Assembly: GCA_910585505.1 (NCBI GenBank)
Contig: CAJUFF010000051.1
Coordinates: 1 to 16,098, forward strand
DNA length: 16,098 nucleotides
Source of the DNA: an uncultured Ruminiclostridium sp.
GTDB lineage: Bacteria > Bacillota > Clostridia > Oscillospirales > Ruminococcaceae
Direction: 5' to 3'
Under the pieces are notes generated by a model, which saw only the letters and a list, made by a program, of their open reading frames with translations, was not told the origin of the DNA and ran no database searches. Position numbers and translations under genes: made by a program. Positions 8,069 to 15,854 of this stretch are shown piece after piece (positions within the stretch are counted from its first letter, which is position 1; each line of letters starts with the position of its first letter).

Positions 8069-9229
8069 TTGGTTACAAGGGGGGAGATACCCATAGGAAA
8101 AAACGTAATTGTAACAGACGAATTCGGAAATAAGCTCACAAGCACTTACCCTAAAAGGGCAAAGGGTTTAATAAAAAATGGGCGTGCCGAGCGTGTCGGT
8201 GAGAACGAAATTCGTCTTATAGGCTGTTCGGTTATGCCTTGTACGGAGGATAATATGAACAACACATACACGACAAACATAAACGAAGCCGAAAACTTAA
8301 GCACCGTGACCATAGTCCCCGAAACGGGAGAGGTCATTGAACCCACGGAAAATGCGGAGAATACGTATGAGTCTGCTTCCGCAAAAAAGACAGCGAGAAG
8401 GTTGTTTTTTGAACCGAGAAGCTGGAAGCCGGCCAAGAAAGTAGACAGCACCGTTTCGTCCCGTTCCTTTATTTCAAGTCCCTTCGGTGAGGGACTCATC
8501 GAGGCATACATATTAGGAGACTGGAACTGGAACTGGTCGGTTATTGAAACGGCGGATATGACGTTAGAGAAAAACACCGATTATGAGTTTATTTTCTGGC
8601 TTAACGGCGGAGAAAACGAAACGGCAAACGAGGTCTGTAAGCTTGAAGTGATCTTTGACAACGATTATGAAGATAGATACACCTATAATCTTAATCGCGA
8701 TTTTATCCGTTATGAAAAGCACTTCAAGGGCTGGTACCTGTATCGTATTCCGTTTAATACGGGAAACGCCTGCTATACAAAGCTTCAGCTTATCGCGATG
8801 CGCGCTTATACCACGTTTATCAAAGCAGAGGATCCGGAAAGCTATATCGGACTTCCTGCGGGTGCGCCACCTGTTGGCGTACCTCAGCGGCATAATATTG
8901 TTTTCAAGGACGGTTTTCCCGCTAACGCTTCATGGTCTTACAGGGCGCTGGGTGAAAAGGCCTTAAACAACAATATGCATACGCCGAAGGATTTCAAATT
9001 TTTCGGAGAAAATCATTTTGAGCGTAACGAAAGAAAATCGCGTTTTGAGGATTCCGAATCCATGGAGCGGAATATAGAATCAGTTCTGTACGAATTGGAG
9101 GACGGTATAAGGGATTGTCTTTACGACGCTTTAACCGATGACATTATTGACGAAGCGAAGCATAATCCGGATGTCGAAAGTATTAAGGAACAAATTATCC
9201 AACAGATAAGGGATAGCTTAAATATTTAA
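8069..9229 (+). CDS. Hypothetical protein with N-terminal YPKRAKGL module and beta-sandwich-like domain
   Basis: 386 residues from the TTG start; function unknown. Residues 9-52 form a compact module (GKNVIVTDEFGNK, then YPKRAKGLIKNGRAE) that I recall, without being able to check, as the start of many uncharacterised clostridial proteins. A Thr/Glu/Asn-rich linker follows (about 60-110). Residues about 112-285 are rich in Trp, Tyr and beta-prone segments (EAYILGDWNWNWSV, KLEVIFDND, GWYLYRIPF), suggesting a beta-sandwich or jelly-roll domain. The charged C-terminus (about 320-386) is predicted helical and may be a coiled coil. There is no signal peptide or membrane helix, so it is probably cytoplasmic. 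It is monocistronic, with its own promoter, and converges on the operon to its right at a shared terminator. The true start may be ATA at 8093. I do not assign an activity. Confidence 0.75.
   Translation: MVTRGEIPIGKNVIVTDEFGNKLTSTYPKRAKGLIKNGRAERVGENEIRLIGCSVMPCTEDNMNNTYTTNINEAENLSTVTIVPETGEVIEPTENAENTYESASAKKTARRLFFEPRSWKPAKKVDSTVSSRSFISSPFGEGLIEAYILGDWNWNWSVIETADMTLEKNTDYEFIFWLNGGENETANEVCKLEVIFDNDYEDRYTYNLNRDFIRYEKHFKGWYLYRIPFNTGNACYTKLQLIAMRAYTTFIKAEDPESYIGLPAGAPPVGVPQRHNIVFKDGFPANASWSYRALGEKALNNNMHTPKDFKFFGENHFERNERKSRFEDSESMERNIESVLYELEDGIRDCLYDALTDDIIDEAKHNPDVESIKEQIIQQIRDSLNI
8077..8095 (+). promoter_or_regulatory. Ribosome binding site that points to an AUA start codon
   Basis: AAGGGGGGAG (8077-8086) is the best Shine-Dalgarno-like sequence in front of this gene. 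Six bases after it lies an in-frame ATA (8093-8095) opening the segment GKNVIVTDEFGNK. The upstream alternative is TTG at 8069, with AAGGA (8055-8059) nine bases before it. That choice would put the stronger site inside the coding region and add eight residues (MVTRGEIP). Confidence 0.45.
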
Positions 9230-9233
9230 AAAA

Positions 9234-9275
9234 CATAAAAACAGGAAGCGGCAATATTCGCTTCCTGTTTTTATG
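9234..9275. terminator. Bidirectional intrinsic terminator between convergent genes
   Basis: Perfect 17-bp inverted repeat: left arm 9234-9250 (CATAAAAACAGGAAGCG), 8-base loop, right arm 9259-9275. The GC-rich core GGAAGCG/CGCTTCC is followed by a T-run on each strand, so it can stop the plus-strand gene and the minus-strand operon alike. It begins five bases after one stop codon and four bases from the other. Confidence 0.92.
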
Positions 9276-9278
9276 CTT

Positions 9279-10484
9279 TTATTTTTTCAGAAATCTCTCC
9301 ATAAGCGTATGTCCAGCGCCTACATAATTTCCCGTTTTTTCGGCGCTTTCCTCGCAGAAATTATCCACGCCCTTTTCAGCCCTGCCGCTATCATATATAA
9401 GATACGGAACGGGAGCGTTGGTGTGCGTTTTAAGCGCCAAAGGAGTGGGGTGATCGGGACAAATCAGCACCCTTATTTCCTCCCCCTCAAATTCCTTAAG
9501 TATCGGTCCCAGTATCAGTTCGTCTATCAACTCGATGGATTTAACTTTATTTTCCGTTTCAAAACGATGTCCGCATTCGTCGGGAGCTTCAACATGAATG
9601 TAAACAAAGTCGCTTCCGCTCTTAAGAGAGTCTATCGCCGATTTTGCTTTTCCGCCGAAATTGGTGTCTATATATCCCGTGGCGCCCTCCACGTCAATTA
9701 CCTTCATTCCCGTAAACTTTCCTATACCCTTAAGAAGGTCTACGGCGGAAATCATTGCGCCTTTAAGCCCGTATTTTTCCTCAAAGGAAGTCAGCTCCTT
9801 GCGCACCCCCTCGCCCCAGAGCCAGATGCTGTTGGCGGGGCGAAGCCCTTTTTCCTCCCTCTTTTTGTTCACCGGGTGATCCTTAAGCAGAACATAGGAT
9901 TTTTTCATCATGTCCAGCAGTTTTTTTCCGTTTTCATTTACCCCCAAATAATCCGTAATTTTCCTTCCGGTTATATCGTGGGGAGGTGTCAGAGAGCCAA
10001 TGTCAAGAGTACCCTTGTCCCAGATCAGACAGTGGCGGTAGCTTACGCCGCTGTAAAAGGAAAACTCCTCGTTTCCTAACTTTTCCCGAATGAACTTTAT
10101 AAGCTCCTTAGCCTCGGCGGTGGAAATATCCCCCGCGCAGTAGTCCGTCATGGTCTTTTGAGCGTAGTCTTCTTCGTCGGAAAGCGTAACCAGATTACAT
10201 CTGAAAGAAACGTCAGTGGGCTTCATATCTATTCCTATGCTGCCCGCTTCCAGCGGCGAGCGTCCAGAATAATAAACCGCTGGGTCGTAGCCCAAAACGG
10301 ACAGATTTGCCACGTCGCTTCCCGGCTTAAGGCTGTCGGCAACGGTTTTCACCATGCCTATTTCCGAAATCTTGGCGAGCTTGTCCATATTAGGCTTACT
10401 TGCCGTCCCCATGGGAGTTTTTCCGGGCAGATCCTCACGCGGGAGATCCGCCATTCCGTCGCAGAGCAAAACAATGTATTTCAT
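9279..10484 (-). CDS. apgM: Archaeal-type cofactor-independent phosphoglycerate mutase or proposed homoserine kinase (COG3635)
   Basis: 401 residues, the usual length for this alkaline-phosphatase-superfamily group. Visible signatures: CDGMADLP (8-15, metal ligand Asp9), GSDVANLSVLGYDP (55-68, nucleophile region), SPLEAGSIGI (76-85), HVEAPDECGHR (297-307) and CPDHPTPLALKTHT (342-355), which supply the two-metal centre. The textbook reaction interconverts 3- and 2-phosphoglycerate. A subgroup (TIGR02535, as I recall it) is proposed to be a homoserine kinase, based on clustering with threonine-pathway genes in organisms lacking ThrB. Aspartate kinase lies about 1.6 kb away, which fits that reading but does not prove it. 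ATG start overlapping the stop of the upstream gene by four bases (ATGA), with AAAGGAA further upstream. Last gene of the operon. Confidence 0.88.
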   Translation of the reverse strand: MKYIVLLCDGMADLPREDLPGKTPMGTASKPNMDKLAKISEIGMVKTVADSLKPGSDVANLSVLGYDPAVYYSGRSPLEAGSIGIDMKPTDVSFRCNLVTLSDEEDYAQKTMTDYCAGDISTAEAKELIKFIREKLGNEEFSFYSGVSYRHCLIWDKGTLDIGSLTPPHDITGRKITDYLGVNENGKKLLDMMKKSYVLLKDHPVNKKREEKGLRPANSIWLWGEGVRKELTSFEEKYGLKGAMISAVDLLKGIGKFTGMKVIDVEGATGYIDTNFGGKAKSAIDSLKSGSDFVYIHVEAPDECGHRFETENKVKSIELIDELILGPILKEFEGEEIRVLICPDHPTPLALKTHTNAPVPYLIYDSGRAEKGVDNFCEESAEKTGNYVGAGHTLMERFLKK

Positions 10485-11464
10485 TGCCGTTGTATTCCTT
10501 TCTTTTGCCTTTCCCAGAATCCCGCAAAGGGTATTTCTTTTGCGGAAAAGCTTTTGTTATTGAGATAATTTAAAATTCCCCCTTCTGAGGTGAATTTAAA
10601 TGTTAGCATATGGCTGCACAAAGCCTGTGCCTTAAAGCCGTATTTTACGTTTACGCGGTTTATCCCGTATTTTCCGTCCCCCAACAAGGGGTGACCGATA
10701 TACGCCATATGAGCCCGTATCTGATGGGTGCGCCCCGTAAGAAGCTCTATTTCAAGGAGTGACAAATCACCGGTGCTTTCCAGAAGCTTGTATTTTGTTT
10801 TTATTGTAAGATTTGTTTTTGTTTTCTCTTCACTTATGCTTACAATGTTTTTCTCGGAGTCCTTTTCAAGATACGCCGTTAAAGTGTTTTCTTTTGGGAA
10901 CACTCTACCCAGTACAATACAAAGGTATTTTTTCTCCAGCTCGCGTTTTTTTATTTTTTCGTTTAATATCCTGAGTGACTCCGCGTTTTTCGCCGCAATT
11001 ACTATTCCGCTTGTGTTTCTGTCTATTCGGTTGCAGAGAGCGGGAGCGAAAACATGTTCGTTTTGCGGCAGGTATTCGCCTTTTTTATAAAGATACTTTT
11101 TTATCCGTTCGATAAGCGTGTCGCGGGCGCCGTCATTGTCGGCGTGTACCGTTAAGCCCTGCTCCTTGTCAACCAGAAGAATATTTTCATCTTCATATAT
11201 TATCGAGATATTGTCCCCCGCCGTCATAAAGTCGTCGACGCTTTTGGGTTCATCGCACAGCAGGCGGTCGGGGAGAAACAAATACACTTTGTCGCCCTTT
11301 TCAAGTTTGTGAGAGGCTTCGGTTCGTTTTCCGTTCAGACGTATGTCCTTGTTTCTTACCGCCTTGTTTATATACCCCGACTTAAGGGTGGGAAACAGCT
11401 TTGACAGAAATCTGTCAAGACGCTGTCCGCCGTCGTTTTCTTTTATTATTATTTCTTTTTTCAT
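10481..11464 (-). CDS. RluC/RluD-family 23S rRNA pseudouridine synthase
   Basis: 327 residues. It would convert specific uridines in large-subunit rRNA to pseudouridine. An N-terminal S4 RNA-binding domain (about 14-62, GGQRLDRFLSKLFP) precedes the RsuA/RluA catalytic domain. The catalytic Asp is residue 148 in NRIDRNTSG; the usual motif is HRLDxxTSG, so His is replaced by Asn here. The second family signature is GRTHQIRAHMAYIGHPLLGD. The protein is RluC-like (S4 plus catalytic domain), but the target uridines cannot be told from sequence. It overlaps its upstream and downstream neighbours by four bases each (ATGA in both cases) and lacks a strong ribosome binding site, so translation is probably coupled. 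Confidence 0.9.
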   Translation of the reverse strand: MKKEIIIKENDGGQRLDRFLSKLFPTLKSGYINKAVRNKDIRLNGKRTEASHKLEKGDKVYLFLPDRLLCDEPKSVDDFMTAGDNISIIYEDENILLVDKEQGLTVHADNDGARDTLIERIKKYLYKKGEYLPQNEHVFAPALCNRIDRNTSGIVIAAKNAESLRILNEKIKKRELEKKYLCIVLGRVFPKENTLTAYLEKDSEKNIVSISEEKTKTNLTIKTKYKLLESTGDLSLLEIELLTGRTHQIRAHMAYIGHPLLGDGKYGINRVNVKYGFKAQALCSHMLTFKFTSEGGILNYLNNKSFSAKEIPFAGFWERQKKGIQRQ

Positions 11465-11679
11465 CGCTGGATTCTTACAAATCCGAATTTTTCAAAGTGC
11501 TTCACCGCTTCGTTGAAAAATTCGTTGGAATTGGCGCAGTGCTCCCCAACTTCCTCAAGGGACTGCTTAGCGTCTGTCCATCGCCTGTCGGCGGAATCGG
11601 CTTCCTCTTTGTCGCAGAGCCATATCCGATTCTGCCATGTGCCGAACGCCAGATCGATTATGTAGGTTCCGTCAGCCAT
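11461..11679 (-). CDS. Small hypothetical protein, 72 residues
   Basis: A short gene held tightly between ddl and the pseudouridine synthase gene: its ATG overlaps the ddl stop by eight bases, and its own stop overlaps the next ATG by four. Such coupling argues that it is real. The protein is soluble and acidic, with an aromatic N-terminus (YIIDLAFGTWQNRIWLCDKE) and a helical, charged remainder ending HFEKFGFVRIQR. There is no signal peptide, membrane helix or recognisable motif. The two Cys (about residues 22 and 48) do not form an obvious metal site. No strong ribosome binding site is seen, as expected for coupling. I do not recognise the family. Confidence 0.75.
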   Translation of the reverse strand: MADGTYIIDLAFGTWQNRIWLCDKEEADSADRRWTDAKQSLEEVGEHCANSNEFFNEAVKHFEKFGFVRIQR

Positions 11680-12865
11680 TGAGTTTACCGCCTTTCACGC
11701 CGCCTAACTTAGCCTCGGCGAGTATATTTGATTTAAAAGTAAAGTTAAGATTTTTAAGCTCTCTTTCTCTTTTAAGGGCAAGAGATACCATTTTGTCCAG
11801 AAGCCGGGGATATTTTACGCCAACCGACTCCCAGAGATAAAACGCAAGACTTCCGGGGATAGTGTTGATTTCGTTTAAATAAACCTTATTCTCATCTGAG
11901 TCAATCATAAAATCTATTCGCGAAACGCCGGAGCATCCTAAACACTTAAAGGCCTTGACGGCAACGGAACGTATTTCTTCACGGGTTTCCTTTGAAATAT
12001 CGGCAGGTATTTTGCGTTTTAAGGAAGCCATTCCGCTTGATTTGGAGTCCTTGGCTCCTCCGCTCACGTATTTGTCCTCAAAGCTCAGTATTTCATCGCT
12101 GCCTATCGGCTCCTCACACTCGCTGGCTTCTGCCTCGTCCTTGTCACCGCACACCGAACAGTTTATTTCACGCAGATTTGTTATCGCCCTTTCAACCAAA
12201 ACTCTCCCGGAAAATGTAAAGGCGTAATCCAAAGCCTCGGCAAGTCCGTCCTTGTCCCTTCCGATTTTTATTCCCACGCTGGAGCCTAAGTTAATCGGCT
12301 TCACTATGGCGGGGAATCCGATTTTTTGCTCTGTTTCGTCAATTATTTTATCCGAGTCTTTGGCATACTCCAAAGCAGTAACGGTAACGCAGTCAAGCAC
12401 CGGTATGCCGTTATCTTTTAAAACCGCCTTCATAACGTACTTATCCATTCCCACCGCCGAAGAAACCACGTCGCAGCCCGCATAAGGAATATTTAAGGTC
12501 TGAAAATATCCCTGAAGCGCGCCGTCCTCCACGTTTGTCCCATGTACCACAGGAAAGGCAACGTCTATTTCCGCTTCGGTGCTGTCCCCGAATTTTTTCA
12601 TGGGATAACGTACAAGCTTTGTTCTGCCGCCGTCGTTTACGACGATAACGCGGGTGCTTTTCCTGATCAAAGCCGGAATGTCTCTGTACTCCTCTATTTT
12701 TCCCATGTATTCGCCGGTATAGAACTCGTTGTCTTTGGTAATATATACGGGAATTACATCGTATTTTTCACGGTCGAAGGCGTTGAACGCCTGTATAGCC
12801 GAGATGACGGAAACCTCGTGCTCAACGCTTTTTCCGCCGAAAAATACTCCTACTCTTATTTTCAT
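11672..12865 (-). CDS. ddl: D-alanine--D-alanine ligase
   Basis: 397 residues, ATP-grasp enzyme joining two D-alanines for peptidoglycan precursors in the cytoplasm. Signatures: VFFGGKSVEHEVSVISA (7-23, with Glu15 of the first D-Ala site), VVHGTNVEDGALQG (106-119), GSSVG (194-198), and the metal-binding SRIDFMID (315-322) and NEINTIPGS (331-339). The omega-loop segment SFEDKY (261-266) keeps the Tyr linked to D-Ala rather than D-lactate specificity. There is no sign of the His found in Van-type D-Lac ligases, so this should be a housekeeping enzyme. It is slightly longer than typical (about 300-370), with a clostridial-looking insertion (about 240-285) and a basic Lys/Gly-rich tail. The ATG has AAAGGA about 12 bases upstream. 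It follows the MurF gene by 35 bases. Confidence 0.94.
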   Translation of the reverse strand: MKIRVGVFFGGKSVEHEVSVISAIQAFNAFDREKYDVIPVYITKDNEFYTGEYMGKIEEYRDIPALIRKSTRVIVVNDGGRTKLVRYPMKKFGDSTEAEIDVAFPVVHGTNVEDGALQGYFQTLNIPYAGCDVVSSAVGMDKYVMKAVLKDNGIPVLDCVTVTALEYAKDSDKIIDETEQKIGFPAIVKPINLGSSVGIKIGRDKDGLAEALDYAFTFSGRVLVERAITNLREINCSVCGDKDEAEASECEEPIGSDEILSFEDKYVSGGAKDSKSSGMASLKRKIPADISKETREEIRSVAVKAFKCLGCSGVSRIDFMIDSDENKVYLNEINTIPGSLAFYLWESVGVKYPRLLDKMVSLALKRERELKNLNFTFKSNILAEAKLGGVKGGKLNG

Positions 12866-12900
12866 AACTGTAACCGATCCTTTACATATTATTTTATTTG

Positions 12901-14565
12901 TTAATAATTATCCGGCAAATCATTTTCAAGTAATACAATCTTTCTGCTTTCTCCCGCATTTAACGAATCCGCTTTTGCCAACGCCCCGTTCAGATCCTCT
13001 GCCACAAAGCTCTTTTCCTCCGGATATCCCGCTTCCTTAAGCCCGTCGATAATTGCCTTCGCCTGTTTTTCGCCTACCGCGATCACATAATCGCAAACCT
13101 CCGCCGCTTGACTGCCGAAGGATTTATTCAGTTCATATTCCTTTTCACCCAATTCAACCATTCCCGGTGTAATAAGAATCTTATATCCTTCCATCAGAGC
13201 CAGCGTATCAAGCGCCGCTTTTGCTCCGGCGGGATTGCTGTTGAAAGCGTCGTCGATTATGACCGAACCGCCCTTGTCGATTATCTCCATTCGGTGGGGC
13301 ACCGCTTCAAGACGGCGAACAGGCGTTTTAAGCTCCGCAAACGACACCCCCAGAGTATTTGCCGCCGCTATGGCGCCGACTATATTCTGTACGTTGTGCT
13401 CGCCGATAAGCTTGGTGGAAAATTCCCCTTTCTCCTCTCCGTGGTGAACTGTAAAGGAAGTGCCCTTTACGGTAACGGAGATATTATCGGCGTAATAATC
13501 CGATTCGGCGGACAGACCGTAGGAAATGACATTCTTGTTTATTTGCCTGTTTCTGATATACTCGTTGTCATAATTTAAATATACCGTTCCGTCTGTTATG
13601 CAGTCGGCTATTTCAAATTTTGTCTTTATGATGTTGTCAACGGACTTAAAGGTTTCAAGGTGCTGTTCCCCTATTGATGTAATCATGGAATGCTTAGGCT
13701 TTACGATATCGCATATTTCTTTAATTTCGCCCACTCCCTTTGCCCCCATCTCGCAGATAAAAAAGTCGTAGGTGGCGTTAAGGGAACCCCGCACCGTCTT
13801 AACCACTCCCATGGTGGTATTATAGCTTTCGGGGGTCATTAAAACATTGTACTTGGCGGATAAAAGCTTATTGAGATAAAATTTTGTGGAGGTTTTGCCG
13901 TAGCTGCCAGTTATACCTATTGTGACAAGATTGGGTAGCTCGCTTATAATGCGCTTTGCGTCGTTGATATAGTGATTGTTGACGCCTTTTTCGATAGGCT
14001 TGTTGATAAAATTGGCTATCATCGGCATAAACAGGGAGAATACCTGCCATAAGCATAAAACGGAAAGATTAAGCCCGCTGTAAAAAAGGAAAATCATAGA
14101 CAGCGCACAGACCGCCCCGTACAATATTGCGGAGGTTGCGCACATACGTATAACGCGGGGTGTGAAAACCAGCTTTTTCTTGGCGGGCTTGCTTTTGCAC
14201 AGATAAAGTCCCGTTATTATGAGTATTGAACATATCAGCAAATCCCACGTGTTCACCTTATAAGGCTCATATATCATATGTGAACCTAAAACATCTTCCG
14301 TATGGGAGATTCCCACCGGATTTACTCCGTAAAGAGTACCGTTCATAATAAAGCAGGATACGAAAGCGAAGGCTGCCGCTAAAAGAGAAGGAACATGTCT
14401 TTTCAGCACCTCTCCCATGTTTTCCTTTATCCACTTGAACTGTTCCGAAGCATGGTAGGAGTTGAGCTGAAACATATGCATGTATCTTATAAAATTAAGG
14501 ATAAAGCTGTATAACAGGGTGACAAAAAACAAAAAATACGAGGCAATATAAATATAGTTTGACAT
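12901..14565 (-). CDS. murF: MurF-type Mur ligase with membrane-spanning N-terminus
   Basis: 554 residues; MurF is usually about 450. The Mur-ligase central and C-terminal domains are clear: P-loop GITGSYGKTSTK (217-228), GEHNVQN (388-394) and DDAFNSNP (438-445). The chain ends in LLENDLPDNY. MurF uses ATP to add D-Ala-D-Ala to UDP-MurNAc-tripeptide, and the product of the next gene, Ddl, makes that dipeptide. Unusually, the first 190 residues hold about five predicted transmembrane helices (about 6-27, 58-76, 107-123, 141-163, 167-185) in place of the usual soluble UDP-sugar-binding domain. The enzyme would be held at the cytoplasmic face of the membrane. ATG start with a weak AAGGAA further upstream. 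Because the N-domain is missing, another Mur-ligase activity is possible. Confidence 0.85.
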   Translation of the reverse strand: MSNYIYIASYFLFFVTLLYSFILNFIRYMHMFQLNSYHASEQFKWIKENMGEVLKRHVPSLLAAAFAFVSCFIMNGTLYGVNPVGISHTEDVLGSHMIYEPYKVNTWDLLICSILIITGLYLCKSKPAKKKLVFTPRVIRMCATSAILYGAVCALSMIFLFYSGLNLSVLCLWQVFSLFMPMIANFINKPIEKGVNNHYINDAKRIISELPNLVTIGITGSYGKTSTKFYLNKLLSAKYNVLMTPESYNTTMGVVKTVRGSLNATYDFFICEMGAKGVGEIKEICDIVKPKHSMITSIGEQHLETFKSVDNIIKTKFEIADCITDGTVYLNYDNEYIRNRQINKNVISYGLSAESDYYADNISVTVKGTSFTVHHGEEKGEFSTKLIGEHNVQNIVGAIAAANTLGVSFAELKTPVRRLEAVPHRMEIIDKGGSVIIDDAFNSNPAGAKAALDTLALMEGYKILITPGMVELGEKEYELNKSFGSQAAEVCDYVIAVGEKQAKAIIDGLKEAGYPEEKSFVAEDLNGALAKADSLNAGESRKIVLLENDLPDNY

Positions 14566-14591
14566 AAATATCGACCGTTCCTTATACTGTT

Positions 14592-15371
14592 TTAAATTAT
14601 ATTAAAAAACGAGCTTATTATGCGGCAAAAACGCCCGCCCTGTTCCAGAAAGGCGTAGTGGCCGCAGCCTTCAAACACCACCAGACCCGCGTCGGGTATC
14701 AGCTTTTCCATAAGCTGACCGTCGGACAGCGGAACGGCATCGTCACTCTGCCCCCAAACAAGAAGCGTCGGAACGTCTATATTGGGAATAAGAGAAGTCA
14801 GATCCTCGTTAACAACCTTTACAAGGCATTGCCTCATAAGTGGAGAAGCGGCGTTATAATCCGCCGAGCCGTTTTTTCTTCTTAAATTTTCCAAAGCGTC
14901 GGGCATGATTTTTTTGCAGATTTTTGTGGACAGAATCCCCTTTCCGATTTTATAGCAGCGGGTTTTAAGCTTCCCCTTAAGAGTGGGCTTGGGCTTTATC
15001 CCCGCGCTTCCGGTAAGAACGATCTTTTGTATATCAAACGGAATATTTTCTCTTGACATAAGTTTTATCGTAATTCTTCCGCCAAAGCTGTGAGCGATTA
15101 TATAACAGCTTTTTATTCCGTTTTTTTCACAGAAGGATATGACGAAATCCGCGTAATCGTCAACCGACCATGGCTCCTTCGGCTCGCCGCTTTCGCCGAA
15201 ACCTGGCAGATCGGGGGCGTATACCTTAAAATGAGGGGAAAGACATGAGATTATGTGTGAAAACAGCTTTATATTCGCTCCCCAACCGTGAAGCAGAAGT
15301 ACGCATTTTCCCTCCGCATTCTCTCCCTCGCAGATATAGTTTATGTTAAGTCCGTTTATTTCGGTAATCAA
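14592..15371 (-). CDS. Alpha/beta hydrolase
   Basis: 259 residues, one complete alpha/beta-hydrolase fold. The oxyanion-hole region is LLLHGWG (25-31). The nucleophile elbow AHSFGG puts Ser95 at the centre. The acid is Asp210 or Asp211 in WGQSDDAVP, and the catalytic His is 238 in EGCGHYAFLEQ. An ester, thioester or lipid substrate is possible but cannot be named. There is no signal peptide, so it is cytoplasmic. The start is TTG, chosen because a strong GGAGG lies six bases upstream (complement of 15378-15382). It is first in the six-gene operon, 26 bases before the MurF gene. That position suggests a link to envelope metabolism, which is an inference only. Confidence 0.9.
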   Translation of the reverse strand: MITEINGLNINYICEGENAEGKCVLLLHGWGANIKLFSHIISCLSPHFKVYAPDLPGFGESGEPKEPWSVDDYADFVISFCEKNGIKSCYIIAHSFGGRITIKLMSRENIPFDIQKIVLTGSAGIKPKPTLKGKLKTRCYKIGKGILSTKICKKIMPDALENLRRKNGSADYNAASPLMRQCLVKVVNEDLTSLIPNIDVPTLLVWGQSDDAVPLSDGQLMEKLIPDAGLVVFEGCGHYAFLEQGGRFCRIISSFFNII

Positions 15372-15414
15372 GATTAACCTCCGATAAAATTGTCAGATAA
15401 ATCCATGCTTATAT

Positions 15415-15443
15415 ATTATATATCCGTATTTTTTTTTTGTCAA
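15415..15443 (-). promoter_or_regulatory. Consensus sigma-A promoter of the hydrolase-murF-ddl operon
   Basis: On the minus strand: TTGACA (15438-15443), exactly 17 bases, TATAAT (15415-15420), both hexamers perfect. Transcription would begin near 15408, about 37 bases before the TTG start. This is the strongest promoter match in the window and would drive all six genes down to 9279, as no other clear promoter or terminator interrupts them. Confidence 0.88.
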
Positions 15444-15515
15444 GAAAAAACAAAGAATTTCGCTTTTGGGAAAGCACCGCATTACGACAAAAAATTACCC
15501 TATTTATTTTTTACG

Positions 15516-15555
15516 CGCAATCCCCCCCGAATATGCGGATTCGGGGGGGATTGCG
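15516..15555. repeat. Perfect 17-bp inverted repeat with C7/G7 core
   Basis: The left arm CGCAATCCCCCCCGAAT (15516-15532) and right arm (15539-15555) are exact complements around a 6-base loop (ATGCGG). Such a stem would be very stable in RNA or single-stranded DNA. It is not a standard terminator: the T-rich side lies before the stem on the plus strand, and the sequence after the stem is GAGGATTTTATC on the plus strand and CGTAAAAAATA on the minus strand. Confidence 0.85.
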
Positions 15556-15854
15556 GAGGATTTTATCATTTTCATGAAAAAAATGAGCTTTTCCCTTAAT
15601 ATATAAACGGAGAAACCGGAATATGTTGACGCAGAGATCTCCGCCCGCGATATTTCACAGACAGAAATCCTCCACTGAATATATTATATACGCAGATGGT
15701 GTTCAAATTATGACGGTTATATATTTGTTTTTAAAAATATATGGGACAAGAAATAAAAATGTCAAAAAAACAGGTATAACCGCTGCCTGATGTCCCCCAG
15801 CCTCTTATACCAATCTTTGGTCAAAGTATAGACAAACTTGGCATCGATCGAAAA

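Noticed and set aside
9273..10079. 268-codon plus-strand open frame
   Set aside because: It lies wholly opposite the COG3635 mutase gene, whose metal-site motifs are intact, has no ribosome binding site, and its product looks like a shadow translation.
15623..15790. 55-codon open frame on the plus strand with GGAG ten bases upstream
   Set aside because: The product shows no domain-like pattern, there is no good promoter (only a weak TTGACG-17-GATATT inside the frame), and it runs through AT-rich filler.
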